In this document: piece after piece, positions 43,311-52,251 of the stretch
How the letters are laid out: each line of letters begins with the position of its first letter
Numbering within the stretch: the stretch's first letter is position 1
Source: Clostridia bacterium
GTDB taxonomy: Bacteria > Bacillota > Clostridia > TANB77 > CAG-508
Direction of reading: 5' to 3'
Length of the DNA: 61,715 nucleotides
Assembly (NCBI GenBank): GCA_017479865.1
Contig: JAFVBS010000020.1
Location: 1 to 61,715 of the forward strand
Position numbers and translations under genes: made by a program
The notes under the pieces: model-generated
Told to the model about the DNA's origin: nothing
The model's database searches: none
The model's input: only the letters and a program-made list of their open reading frames with translations

Positions 43311-45176
43311 ATGAGTAGAATAGAAAGAAATATACCAGAATATATGGAAGTTAGAGGAGCTAAAGCCAATAATTTAAAAAATATAGATGTAGATATACCT
43401 TTAAACAAATATGTAGCAATTTGTGGTGTATCAGGTTCAGGGAAAAGTACTCTTGCAACAGATGTATTATATGCAGAAGGTTCAAGAAGATATTTACAAG
43501 CACTTTCTACATATACCAGAAGGAGAATAGGACAAACAGCAAGACCAAATGTTGATTCAATACACTTTTTACCAAGTTCAATAGCACTTCGCCAAAGACC
43601 AACAGTCCCAAGTGTAAGAAGTACAGTAGGAACAATGAGCGAGGTATTAAATATTCTTCGTTTGTCATTTTCAAGATTAGGTTCTCACGTGTGTCCAAAT
43701 GGACACAGAATAGAGCCCAATTTAGATGTTGCACAAATAGGAGAAATGACTTGCCCTGAATGTGGTATTAAATTTAATCCACCATCAGCTGAAGATTTTG
43801 CATTTAATTCTATGGGGGCTTGCACTACTTGTCATGGAACAGGAGAGGTTGAAACAATAAATGAAGATGCTTTGATTGATGATGAAAATAAAACAATTCG
43901 TGAGGGGGCAGTAGCAGGTTGGAAAGTTCCTGGATCATTCTTCTATGTTCCAGCAGCAGAGGTGATAGGAATACCTGTTGATATACCATATAAAGACTTA
44001 ACAGATGAGCAAAAAGATTTTGTTTTACATGGAGTAAAAGAGGAGAGAGTGCCAGTGCATGTATCTGACAGTAAAGGAAAATGGTACGATATGACAGCAC
44101 AATACTTAAATGCAGCAGATGCAGTTGCTCATACATATAACAAAACAGAAAGTGAAAAAAATAGAGCAAAACTTGCAGAACAATTTTATCATGTAGATGT
44201 ATGTCCAGAGTGTCATGGTAGTAGATTTAAACCAAGCCTTATGCAATCACTATTAAATGGAAAAACAATAGCAGAAGTATCAGAACTATCTTTAAAAGAT
44301 TTATATGAATTTGCAGAAAATGTACCAGGTTCATTACCAGAAAGAGTTAAGCCTATTGGGGAAAAACTAATGCAAGAGCTTGAAGATGGGGTAAAACCAC
44401 TTTTAGAATTAGGACTATCATATTTATCACTAGAGCGTGGAGGAGGTACACTTTCAACAGGAGAATTGCAAAGAATACAATTAGCAAGAACATTAAAAAA
44501 TGAAACAACAGGAGTATTATATGTTTTAGATGAACCATCAATAGGACTACACCCTATGAATGTTGAAGGATTAGTAAATGTATTTAATCGTTTGTTAGAA
44601 CAGGGCAATTCTTTGGTTGTGGTAGATCACGATACAGATATTTTATCGAAAGCAGACTGGATGATAGAAATGGGACCTGGTGCTGGAGAACATGGTGGAA
44701 CTATTATATCTGAAGGAGAAATAGATAAAGTATTAGATAATAAAAGTTCAATTATAAAAGGTTTCTTAAATGGAAAAGCAGATTTGATTGTGCGTGATAA
44801 TAAAAAAGAAAATAAAACACAAGATATAAAATTAAGTATAAATGAAATATATACTCTAAAAGATTTAGAAGTTAGTTTTCCAGTAGGAAAATTAACAGCA
44901 GTTACAGGAATGTCAGGAAGTGGAAAATCTACACTTGTATTAGATTGTTTAGTACCTGCTATGACAGCAAAATTGCAAAATAAAAAGATGCCGACATATA
45001 TAGAAAAAATTGATACATCAACAATAAAAAGAGTTGTAACAGTTGATGCTACTCCAGTTGGAAAAAATGTAAGGTCAACAGTTGCAACATATTCAGGAAT
45101 TTTAGATGATATAAGACCTTTATTTGCAGAAACAAAAGAGGCAAAGAAAATATGGAGCAAGTTATTTTTCATATAA
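43311..45176 (+). CDS. UvrA2-like ABC ATPase, N-terminal part (frameshifted)
   Basis: 621 residues. Walker A GVSGSGKST (39-47), then LSTYTRRRIGQTARPNVDSI, zinc-binding CPECG and CTTCHGTGEV, signature LSTGELQRIQLARTL, and a second Walker A GMSGSGKST. It lacks part of the UvrB-binding region of true UvrA, so it is a UvrA2/DrrC-type protein, linked in other bacteria to DNA-binding drug tolerance. It goes out of frame after ETKEAKK because of one extra base in the A-rich stretch near 45143-45150. The final eight residues are spurious. Confidence 0.88.
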   Translation: MSRIERNIPEYMEVRGAKANNLKNIDVDIPLNKYVAICGVSGSGKSTLATDVLYAEGSRRYLQALSTYTRRRIGQTARPNVDSIHFLPSSIALRQRPTVPSVRSTVGTMSEVLNILRLSFSRLGSHVCPNGHRIEPNLDVAQIGEMTCPECGIKFNPPSAEDFAFNSMGACTTCHGTGEVETINEDALIDDENKTIREGAVAGWKVPGSFFYVPAAEVIGIPVDIPYKDLTDEQKDFVLHGVKEERVPVHVSDSKGKWYDMTAQYLNAADAVAHTYNKTESEKNRAKLAEQFYHVDVCPECHGSRFKPSLMQSLLNGKTIAEVSELSLKDLYEFAENVPGSLPERVKPIGEKLMQELEDGVKPLLELGLSYLSLERGGGTLSTGELQRIQLARTLKNETTGVLYVLDEPSIGLHPMNVEGLVNVFNRLLEQGNSLVVVDHDTDILSKADWMIEMGPGAGEHGGTIISEGEIDKVLDNKSSIIKGFLNGKADLIVRDNKKENKTQDIKLSINEIYTLKDLEVSFPVGKLTAVTGMSGSGKSTLVLDCLVPAMTAKLQNKKMPTYIEKIDTSTIKRVVTVDATPVGKNVRSTVATYSGILDDIRPLFAETKEAKKIWSKLFFI

Positions 45177-45816
45177 TTTGAGAGATGGGGTTTGTGGGAC
45201 TTGTTCAGGAACAGGAAAGGTAAATTTAGATATTCAATATTTACCAGATATGGAATTAACTTGTCCAGATTGTCAAGGAAAAAGATATTCAGAAGAAACA
45301 CTTGAAATATTATGGAATGAAAGAAATATTGCTGATGTTTTAGATCTAACTATTGAAAAAGCATTAGATGTATTTAAAGATATACCATCAATTTATAGAA
45401 AACTAGATTCTTTAGCAGGACTAGGACTTGGCTATTTAAAACTTGGTGAGCCAACACCAGATTTATCAGGTGGAGAGGCACAAAGATTAAAGCTAGTTTC
45501 AGAGATTGGAAAGAATCAAAAAGGAACATTATTTGTGTTTGATGAACCAACAACAGGTTTGCATCCAAAAGATATAAGAAAACTTTTAAATGTATTAGAT
45601 ATTTTAATAAAATCAGGTGGAACAGTAATTGTAATTGAACACGATTTAGATATGATTTCCAATGCAGATTATTGTATTGACATGGGACCTGGAGGAGGAA
45701 TAGATGGTGGAAAAATACTAACTAAAGGAACTCCAGAAGAAATATGTAAATGTAAGGAAAGCCATACAGGAAAATATTTAAGTAAGTATGTAAAAAAATA
45801 CGGATATAATTGGTAG
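45124..45816 (+). CDS. UvrA2-like ABC ATPase, C-terminal part (continues the previous frame)
   Basis: The authentic reading joins near 45148 at KYGASYFSYNLRDG. It contains CGTCSGTGKV and CPDCQG (the second zinc module), signature LSGGEAQRLKLVSEIG, Walker B TLFVFDEPTTGLHP and an H-loop VIEHD. Removing one base upstream yields a protein of about 834 residues. The HxlR gene next door suggests stress-induced expression. rarA follows after 13 bases. Confidence 0.88.
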   Translation: MQKQKRQRKYGASYFSYNLRDGVCGTCSGTGKVNLDIQYLPDMELTCPDCQGKRYSEETLEILWNERNIADVLDLTIEKALDVFKDIPSIYRKLDSLAGLGLGYLKLGEPTPDLSGGEAQRLKLVSEIGKNQKGTLFVFDEPTTGLHPKDIRKLLNVLDILIKSGGTVIVIEHDLDMISNADYCIDMGPGGGIDGGKILTKGTPEEICKCKESHTGKYLSKYVKKYGYNW

Positions 45817-45829
45817 AAAAGGGAGAAAA

Positions 45830-47152
45830 ATGAAAAATATTAATATTTTTGAAGATAGTAATGATTTAAAACAAGCTCCACTTGCAAGCAGAATGCGACC
45901 TTTAAAACTAGATGAGGTAGTAGGACAACAACATATAATAGGAAAAGATAAATTACTTTATAGAGCAATACAAGCAGATAGACTAGAATCTATCATATTA
46001 TATGGACCTCCTGGAACTGGAAAAACAACTATTGCAAAAGTAATTGCAAATACAACGGATTCGTATTTTAGCAAGTTAAATGCTACTAATGCAGGAATAA
46101 AAGATGCAGAGGCTGTTATAAAAGATGCCAAATTTAATTATGGTGCATATAAGAAGAAAACAATCCTATTTATAGATGAGATCCATAGATTTAATAAAAA
46201 TCAACAAGACTTTTTACTACCTTATGTTGAAGATGGTATAGTAACCTTAATTGGGGCAACTACTGAAAATCCATATTTTGAGGTTAATAATGCTCTACTT
46301 TCAAGATGTAGAATATTTGAATTAAAACCATTGGAAAAGGCAGATTTAATAAAGCTAATGGAAAGGACATTGACAGATAAAGAAAGAGGTCTAGGAGATG
46401 CTAATATAGTAATTGATGATGATGCAAAAGAATTTTTAGCAGATATGGCAAATGGAGATGCTAGAAGTGTATTAAATGCTTTGGAATTAGCATTTCTTAC
46501 AACAAAACCAGAAAAAGATGGAAATTTTCATATTACACTTTCTGTTGCAGAGGAGTGTATTCAGAAAAAGGCTATAAGATATGATACAAATGGAGATAAC
46601 CATTATGATGCAATTTCTGCTTTTATAGAATCCATGAAACATACTGAACCAGATGCAACATTATATTATTTAGCAAGAATGCTAGTAGCAGGAGAAGATA
46701 TAAAATATATTGCAAGAAGAATATGTGTATGTGCTTCTGAAGATGTGGGGCTTGCAAATTCACAAGCATTAGAAGTTGCAACAACTGCTATGCTTGCAGC
46801 CGAACGAATAGGAATGCCAGAGGCTGCAAAAATTCTTGCTCATGCAGCACTATATGTTTGCTGTTCTCCAAAATCTAATACAGTATATGGAATTACTTAT
46901 GCAATGAAAGATGTAGAAAAAACAGGTAATATACCAATTCCACCATTCCTGCAAGATGCAAGTTATAAAAATGCCTATAAGCTAGGTAGAGGAATAGGAT
47001 TAGATAATATACACTCATTTCCAAATCATTATTCAGGAAAACCATGTATGCCAGAAGAATTAAAGGCCAAACATTACTTTAAATTATCAGGAACAGGAAA
47101 TGAAAAGAAAATACAAGAATTTTTAGACTATTTGAAAGAAAATTTAAAATAG
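45830..47152 (+). CDS. rarA: Replication-associated recombination protein RarA (MgsA)
   Basis: 440 residues with AAGGGAG just before the ATG. AAA+ ATPase: LASRMRPLKLDEVVGQQHI, Walker A GPPGTGKTT, Walker B LFIDEIHRFN, sensor GATTENPYF, and the RarA C-terminal tetramerisation part (ICVCASEDVGLANS). It acts at stalled replication forks. It follows the UvrA2-like gene in what looks like a repair-related cluster of the island. Confidence 0.93.
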   Translation: MKNINIFEDSNDLKQAPLASRMRPLKLDEVVGQQHIIGKDKLLYRAIQADRLESIILYGPPGTGKTTIAKVIANTTDSYFSKLNATNAGIKDAEAVIKDAKFNYGAYKKKTILFIDEIHRFNKNQQDFLLPYVEDGIVTLIGATTENPYFEVNNALLSRCRIFELKPLEKADLIKLMERTLTDKERGLGDANIVIDDDAKEFLADMANGDARSVLNALELAFLTTKPEKDGNFHITLSVAEECIQKKAIRYDTNGDNHYDAISAFIESMKHTEPDATLYYLARMLVAGEDIKYIARRICVCASEDVGLANSQALEVATTAMLAAERIGMPEAAKILAHAALYVCCSPKSNTVYGITYAMKDVEKTGNIPIPPFLQDASYKNAYKLGRGIGLDNIHSFPNHYSGKPCMPEELKAKHYFKLSGTGNEKKIQEFLDYLKENLK

Positions 47153-47445
47153 AATTGGAGCAATACCCATTGTATAAAAAGATTATAAGAAACTTAACAG
47201 GAATAACAGATGAAATGGTAAAAGATGCAGAAGAATTGGAAAATGTATTATTGCAATTTAAAGAATTTTTGAAAGATGACATTATTATAGGTCATAATGT
47301 TAATTTTGATGTGGATTTCTTGTATGACAATTTTCTAAATGTATTAAACGAACCATTATCAAATGACTTTGTGGATACATTAAGAATTTCAAGAAAGTTA
47401 CTGCCAGAACTGGATCATCATAAACTAGACAAGGAATGCCAATAG
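47153..47445 (+). pseudogene. Exonuclease (DnaQ/epsilon-like) remnant
   Basis: About 97 codons right after rarA. LTGITDEMVKDAEELENVL and HNVNFDVDFLYDNF match the middle of a 3'-5' DEDD exonuclease, and DTLRISRKLLPELDHHKLD continues it. The N-terminal DxE motif is missing, and after HHKLD the sequence changes to an integrase end. It is a remnant cut at both sides. Confidence 0.75.
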
Positions 47446-47552
47446 AGTTAGTACAACATTTACTTGGACATACTAAAATAGATACTACATTACACTATGC
47501 AATGGTTAATCAAAATAATGTTAAGATATCGCATAGAAAAAATATTTGTTAA
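47430..47552 (+). pseudogene. Tyrosine integrase C-terminal remnant
   Basis: In the second frame GMPIELVQHLLGHTKIDTT then LHYAMVNQNNVKISH match the end of XerC/Int-type recombinases; HLLGHTKI with His and the later Tyr is the catalytic part. It overlaps the end of the exonuclease remnant in another frame and has no upstream integrase body. The 140 bases after it hold the operator region of the next gene. Confidence 0.75.
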
Positions 47553-47580
47553 ATTTATTCCGAAAAAGTAAATAAAATTG

Positions 47581-47670
47581 ATTTTTGCGAAATATATCAT
47601 AAAAACAAGAAAATAAAACAAATTCGCAAAAATAGAATAAGTTGACATTTGCGAAATGAAAATGTATAAT
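47581..47670 (+). promoter_or_regulatory. Promoter and TTTGCGAA operator array of the DUF4143 ATPase
   Basis: TTGACA (47642-47647), 17 bases, TATAAT (47665-47670). ATTTTTGCGAA (47581-47591) is inverted as TTCGCAAAAAT (47623-47633), and a third ATTTGCGAAAT (47647-47657) lies in the promoter spacer. Confidence 0.7.
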
Positions 47671-47692
47671 ATACTTGAGGTGAAGATTAATT

Positions 47693-48892
47693 ATGAAATT
47701 GATAAAACGAACATATTTAGATGAATTAATAAAAATAATTGGAACACCAGATATAAAGGTTATAACAGGTGTAAGACGTTGTGGAAAATCAAAATTATTA
47801 GAAGCTTTCAGAAAATATATAAAAGAAAATATTGATGACTACAATATAATAGATATAAACTTTAACATGCCAATGTTTGAGAAATTAATGGAATATCATA
47901 AATTATATGATTATGTAGAAAAAAAATATATTGAAGGAAAAAGAAACTTTTTGCTAATTGATGAAGTTCAAATGTGCAAAGGATTTGAAAGAGCAATAAA
48001 TGGTTTTCATGCTGAAGAAAAGTATGATATATATATAACAGGTTCAAATGCTTTTTTATTAAGTAGCGATTTAGCAACATTATTTACAGGCAGAACTTAT
48101 GAAATAGAAATATATCCATTTTCATTTAAAGAATATGTAGAGTATTTTAAACCAAAAGATATACAAGAAGCTTTTGATAAATATTTTTTTGAAGGTGGAA
48201 TGTCAGGAGCTTATGTATATGAAGAAGATAAACAAAAATATAACTATTTAAATGATGTATATAATGCTTTAATTGTAAGAGACATACAACAAAAATATAA
48301 TATACAAAATATTGAATTAATGAATAGTTTAAGTGAGTTTTTAATGGATAATATATCTGACTTAACTTCATATAGAAGTATTGCAGGTAAATTAAATGAT
48401 AATAATGTAAATACTAATGATAAAACTATAGCAAGTTATATTAAATATTTATGTGATGCTTTTGCATTTTATAAAATTAGAAGATATGATATACAAGGAA
48501 AGAAGTATTTATCAACGATAGATAAATATTATTTATCAGATCATGCTTTTAAATTTGCTAAATTAGGAACAAAAGATGTAAATTATGGAAGAGTATATGA
48601 AAATATAGTTGCTATCGAATTATTACGTAGAGGTTATGAAGTATATGTTGGAACATTGTATAATAAAGAAATTGATTTTGTGGCAATGAAAAGAAATGAA
48701 AAAATATATATTCAAGTAGCTGATAATATTGATTATGAAGACACATTAAGTAGAGAAGTCACACCATTATTACAAATTAGAGATGCATATCCTAAAATTA
48801 TAATAGCTAGAACTAGACATGATGATTATTCGTATGAAGGAATTAAAATAAAAGATATTGCTAATTGGTTAGCAAGTGAAGAACAAGGCTAA
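47693..48892 (+). CDS. AAA ATPase with DUF4143 domain
   Basis: 399 residues, GAGGTG before the ATG. Walker A GVRRCGKSKL (about 26-35), Walker B NFLLIDEVQ (about 85-93), sensor ITGSNAFLL, then a DUF4143 C-terminal part with a VYENIVAIELLRRGYEVYVG restriction-like fold. Such ATPases are common in the accessory DNA of anaerobes, often one per cluster, with unknown role. It sits downstream of a strong promoter and operator array. Confidence 0.9.
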   Translation: MKLIKRTYLDELIKIIGTPDIKVITGVRRCGKSKLLEAFRKYIKENIDDYNIIDINFNMPMFEKLMEYHKLYDYVEKKYIEGKRNFLLIDEVQMCKGFERAINGFHAEEKYDIYITGSNAFLLSSDLATLFTGRTYEIEIYPFSFKEYVEYFKPKDIQEAFDKYFFEGGMSGAYVYEEDKQKYNYLNDVYNALIVRDIQQKYNIQNIELMNSLSEFLMDNISDLTSYRSIAGKLNDNNVNTNDKTIASYIKYLCDAFAFYKIRRYDIQGKKYLSTIDKYYLSDHAFKFAKLGTKDVNYGRVYENIVAIELLRRGYEVYVGTLYNKEIDFVAMKRNEKIYIQVADNIDYEDTLSREVTPLLQIRDAYPKIIIARTRHDDYSYEGIKIKDIANWLASEEQG

Positions 48893-48964
48893 ATATTGTA
48901 ATCTTGCGAACAAGTTGAAAAAAGAAAAAAGTAATTTTTAAGTATGAAAGGAAGTTATGAAATT

Positions 48965-49366
48965 ATGAATAATGAAGAAAAAAATATTGTTGAAGGTATT
49001 ATAAGAGAAGGAGCAAAATCTTTTTCTGGAGATGAAAGTACAAAACATTGGACTGATGATACAATATGGTTTGATGCAGCACCAGTGGCAACAAAAGGAA
49101 TAGAAAAAGCAAAGAAAATATTTGATGATGCTTTTGGAAGTTTAACATCTTGTGATGTAGAAATTTTGGATATGAGAACATTTATAAATGGTAATTCTGC
49201 ACTTGTTTGCTCTGTTCAAAAATGGGTAACAGTAAGTAAAGATAATCAAGAGGCATCATTTATGATGAGGCAGACTGATTATTTAGAAAAAAGAAATGGA
49301 GAATGGAAAATTATTCACGAACATACTTCAATGGCAGATGGATGGGATGGAAAGATTGAAGAATAG
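48965..49366 (+). CDS. NTF2-like (SnoaL/DUF4440) protein
   Basis: 133 residues. The ATG at 48965 is chosen for AAAGGAAG 10 bases upstream; the earlier ATG at 48944 precedes that site. HWTDDTIWFDAAP, FINGNSALVCSVQKWV and MMRQTDYLEKRNGEWKIIHEHTS are the NTF2-like cone pattern. It might bind a small ligand or act as a stress-related hydrolase; nothing in the neighbourhood decides. Confidence 0.8.
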   Translation: MNNEEKNIVEGIIREGAKSFSGDESTKHWTDDTIWFDAAPVATKGIEKAKKIFDDAFGSLTSCDVEILDMRTFINGNSALVCSVQKWVTVSKDNQEASFMMRQTDYLEKRNGEWKIIHEHTSMADGWDGKIEE

Positions 49367-49407
49367 TCAAACACAAATTACAATTTTATTGAAAAAATAA
49401 AACTGCC

Positions 49408-49677
49408 TCATTGCATATATAAAATAATTTTATATAATTTTTGCTTCATAAGTATATCATATCTTGCTTTTGCTTGTTTATCTGTATCAACGATATGTTT
49501 TCTTAATGTTCCATCCATAAACATTATAGTATAATCAGCCTTTTTATATTTTTTCAAATATTCTAGTCTTAAATGACCGTACTTTCCAATATGATAATTT
49601 TTTTCGTATTCATTTTCTGCTAAATATAAGTCTGGAATAAAATAATCTCCTTCTCTATGATAAGTTATTTCTCTCAT
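49408..49677 (-). pseudogene. tnpV: TnpV-like protein, C-terminally truncated copy
   Basis: 89 residues starting MREITYHREGDYFIPDLYLA, closely matching the copy at 61135 up to about residue 76. It then diverges (KQKLYKIILYMQ) and lacks the WVGLMNNYKHSVEDIIFKEL end. TnpV is a small protein carried by Clostridium transposons; its role is unclear. AGGAGG lies before the ATG. Its 130-base upstream sequence, including a palindrome, is duplicated at 61003-61134. The 49678-49996 gap also holds AT-rich DNA leading to agrB. Confidence 0.75.
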
Positions 49678-49764
49678 AACTCAAAACCTCCTAAAATCTA
49701 TTTTCGCTACAAAATGAATTAGAATTTTATATTATATCAAACTATCCAAATATCAATAAAATAA

Positions 49765-49809
49765 GGAAGAACCTCATAAGAACAATTTTGTCCTTATTTA
49801 AGTTCTCCC
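49765..49809. repeat. Palindrome upstream of the truncated tnpV
   Basis: GGAAGAAC and GTTCTCCC are inverted, with ACAA/TTGT inside. The near-identical element precedes the second tnpV at 61003-61047. Confidence 0.75.
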
Positions 49810-49968
49810 GTATCACTATCTTTTTATTTGATACCTAATAGTAAATATCAATCAAAATTTATTAAATGATTAAAATCTTTTACAAAAATAAAATTAATTG
49901 ATTTCATATCATAATTTCAATCTTAAAAAATAAAAAAGCGAGAAAAATGTCAAAAAAAGATAAAATAA

Positions 49969-49990
49969 CCTCAGAGTTCAAGCTGAGGGG
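49969..49990 (+). promoter_or_regulatory. Hairpin masking the agrB ribosome site
   Basis: CCTCAG (49969-49974) pairs with CTGAGG (49983-49988); the GAGGGG ribosome site is partly within the stem, 7 bases before the ATG. Confidence 0.55.
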
Positions 49991-49996
49991 AAAAAG

Positions 49997-50617
49997 ATGA
50001 TAGATAAATTTTGTGATTTTATATCAGCAAAAATAAAAAATAGTGTAGAAAACTTAGATGAAGAAAGAGAACTAGTTATCGACTTTGGGGTAAGGCTTAT
50101 TTTTGGAGAATTGCCCAAAATCATCTTGCTTTTTATCATTGGTTTTCTACTAGGAATAGGATGGTATACTCTTCTCATGTTCCTATTACTTGCCCCATAT
50201 AGGAGTTTTACAGGTGGATTTCACTTAAAAACCCATTGGGGATGCATGATTACAACTACTCTTTTATATATAGGTCCAATTGCTTTAGCAAAAATTACAC
50301 CAATGTCATTACCATATGTCAAATATGGAATTGCAACATTAATTGGTATCATGTCAATTGTGCTTATTACGAAATATGCACCAGCAGATACAGAAAATAT
50401 TCCTATCTTGAGCAAAAAGGAGAGAAAAAACAAAAAAATTAAGGCATATATAGCACTTGTGGTATTACTTACTATTAGCCTACTTGCTCCAGATAAAATC
50501 ATTACCTATATGCTTTTCTATGGAATGTTTTTACAAAATTTAACTATTACACCAATTGCTTATCAACTAACCAACAGTAAACATGGCTATGAAGTATATA
50601 CAGAAGAAACCATTTAA
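49997..50617 (+). CDS. agrB: AgrB, membrane protease for the autoinducer precursor
   Basis: 206 residues. It contains FGVRLIFGELPKI and YRSFTGGFHLKTHWGCMITT, where the His of GGFH and the Cys of WGC are the catalytic pair, and several membrane helices. AgrB cleaves AgrD and forms the cyclic thiolactone. The ribosome site is covered by a hairpin. agrD follows after 63 bases and the two-component pair lies convergently. Confidence 0.95.
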   Translation: MIDKFCDFISAKIKNSVENLDEERELVIDFGVRLIFGELPKIILLFIIGFLLGIGWYTLLMFLLLAPYRSFTGGFHLKTHWGCMITTTLLYIGPIALAKITPMSLPYVKYGIATLIGIMSIVLITKYAPADTENIPILSKKERKNKKIKAYIALVVLLTISLLAPDKIITYMLFYGMFLQNLTITPIAYQLTNSKHGYEVYTEETI

Positions 50618-50626
50618 CTTGTTAAT

Positions 50627-50660
50627 AATGCATTTTGCCGGCAAATGCTTATTATAGAAA
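50627..50660 (+). repeat. Imperfect hairpin between agrB and agrD
   Basis: GCATTT and AAATGC flank TGCCGGC, with AATA/TTAT outside. It could stabilise or separate the agrD part of the transcript. Confidence 0.5.
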
Positions 50661-50680
50661 AAATTTAAGGAGGTACACAA

Positions 50681-50800
50681 ATGTTAAAATTATTAGCAAA
50701 AGTAGCAGAAAAATATGCAAAGGCAACTAATACTGCATGCTTTATTATAGGACTTGTTCATCAACCAAAAATGCCTGCATCTTTAATAAAAAAAGATTAA
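50681..50800 (+). CDS. agrD: AgrD, cyclic autoinducer peptide precursor
   Basis: 39 residues, AAGGAGG before the ATG. An amphipathic N-terminal helix MLKLLAKVAEKYAKATNTA is followed by Cys20 and FIIGLVHQPKMPASL. The QPKMP box and acidic-basic tail fit the family, whose Cys makes the thiolactone. The Cys-to-Pro spacing (9 residues) is longer than in staphylococcal AgrD (7), so the ring may be of 7-8 residues; this is inference. Cys20 is the only Cys. Confidence 0.9.
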   Translation: MLKLLAKVAEKYAKATNTACFIIGLVHQPKMPASLIKKD

Positions 50801-50868
50801 TTTCAAAAATGGTTTGATAAATAACAAAATAAATATAATATTTCCTTAAAACAAAAAACGACAAAATG

Positions 50869-50897
50869 TAGAAGCCTAATAGTAGGCTTCTATTTTT
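50869..50897 (+). terminator. Terminator of agrBD, overlapping the end of agrC
   Basis: TAGAAGCCTA (50869-50878) pairs with TAGGCTTCTA (50883-50892), followed by five T. Confidence 0.9.
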
Positions 50898-52251
50898 AAT
50901 AATAAATTTCAAATTGTTGCTTAAAATATTCTTCATTTTTAGTCGTATATAAATTCAGGTGATTATTCTTCTTTAAAATTTGGCGAATTTCCCATAAACC
51001 TAATCCACTATTAGTTTCTTTTGATTTTGTCGAATAGGCTTTTTGAAAAATTTGATCAATATCAATGTTTTTATTTAGATAAGTATTTTCAATGACCATT
51101 ACTAAACGGTGGCGATTTTCTTCTTTGCGGTATGTTACATGAATTACTTTTTGCTTGCATTCGCTAGCTGCTTCAATAGCATTGTCTAATAAAATTCCTA
51201 AAATTCTGGTAAATTCATAAATTTTCATATGTGTTTCAATTTCATTCAAATCCATAAAAATACCAAGGTTAATTTGAATTCCCATTTCATCTGCTTTATG
51301 ATATTTGTCAGCCATTACATTGTAAATAGCAGGATTATTAATGACATTTGGGCTTAGGGCAGTTAAGTTATTAACGCGGTTACAATCTTGCAATAATTGC
51401 TCATAGTACTTTTTTAAGCCTGGCAAATCTTCTCGGTCAATATAGCCTCCAATACCTTGTACAATATTATGAAAATCATGTTTAAATCCTCTCATTGTAT
51501 CATGCAAAATTATTAAAGTTTTGTTGTGAAGCTGTGCTTCTTCTAAATCGCGAGAAGTAGTATCTAATTTACTAGTACTAAGTATGCTATAAATATTCAT
51601 AATAAAGTAACCAAGTAAACTAACCATACTAATAATGGTGATGACGATAGGCATTTTATCACTATAAAAAGCCATAATAGCAAATTGAGTACCAATAGCA
51701 ACAAGACCTAGAATAGTAGTAAAAATAAACAAAATTTTATTCTTTTTTGTCATTGCATCTAAATTAATATGAAATTTGCCATATTTAATTATTCTATATA
51801 ACAAATAAATGGATAAGTAAATTGAGAGAGTAAATGCAATTCTGATAAGTGGTACATACATTACTGATTCATAAGGTGTTTTAAAAGCAGTCAGATATAG
51901 TTTAAGCAAAAATAATTCTGATACTGAAGCAATGCCATACATGATAAAAACAGCGATAAAAGATTTTAACCAAGAAGTTTTTAAAACAAATTTAACTAAT
52001 AACACTAAAGATAGCATATTAATAAAAATTCCGTATGGATCAGGAATAAGATTTCTAGTTATTGCAGCAACAATACTGATAGTAATAACATAGATAATAG
52101 TCCTTTTTTTAGTAGAGTGAATATCAAGAATAGTAGTGAATAACAACATACTAACAATTGCATCTACAAAGAAAAAAGGAATACATAAAATTAAAGACAG
52201 TTGCTCATTCTGCGTTGTCAATGCCGTCCAAATTGTTTGAAGAAATTCCAT
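50896..52251 (-). CDS. agrC: AgrC-type sensor histidine kinase
   Basis: 451 residues from the ATG at 52251, chosen for GGAGG just upstream. Six or seven membrane helices in the first 230 residues form the peptide sensor. H258 in GFKHDFHN is the phosphorylation site. GHKL ATPase motifs (DNAIEA and GLGLWEIRQIL) follow. It shares 47 bases with agrA, whose translation probably couples to it. The receptor domain is what binds the AgrD peptide. Confidence 0.92.
   Translation of the reverse strand: MEFLQTIWTALTTQNEQLSLILCIPFFFVDAIVSMLLFTTILDIHSTKKRTIIYVITISIVAAITRNLIPDPYGIFINMLSLVLLVKFVLKTSWLKSFIAVFIMYGIASVSELFLLKLYLTAFKTPYESVMYVPLIRIAFTLSIYLSIYLLYRIIKYGKFHINLDAMTKKNKILFIFTTILGLVAIGTQFAIMAFYSDKMPIVITIISMVSLLGYFIMNIYSILSTSKLDTTSRDLEEAQLHNKTLIILHDTMRGFKHDFHNIVQGIGGYIDREDLPGLKKYYEQLLQDCNRVNNLTALSPNVINNPAIYNVMADKYHKADEMGIQINLGIFMDLNEIETHMKIYEFTRILGILLDNAIEAASECKQKVIHVTYRKEENRHRLVMVIENTYLNKNIDIDQIFQKAYSTKSKETNSGLGLWEIRQILKKNNHLNLYTTKNEEYFKQQFEIYY

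Noticed and set aside
47581..47657. CRISPR-like array of TTTGCGAA repeats
   Set aside because: Only three short copies in mixed orientation with no spacers of constant length; it is an operator-type arrangement.
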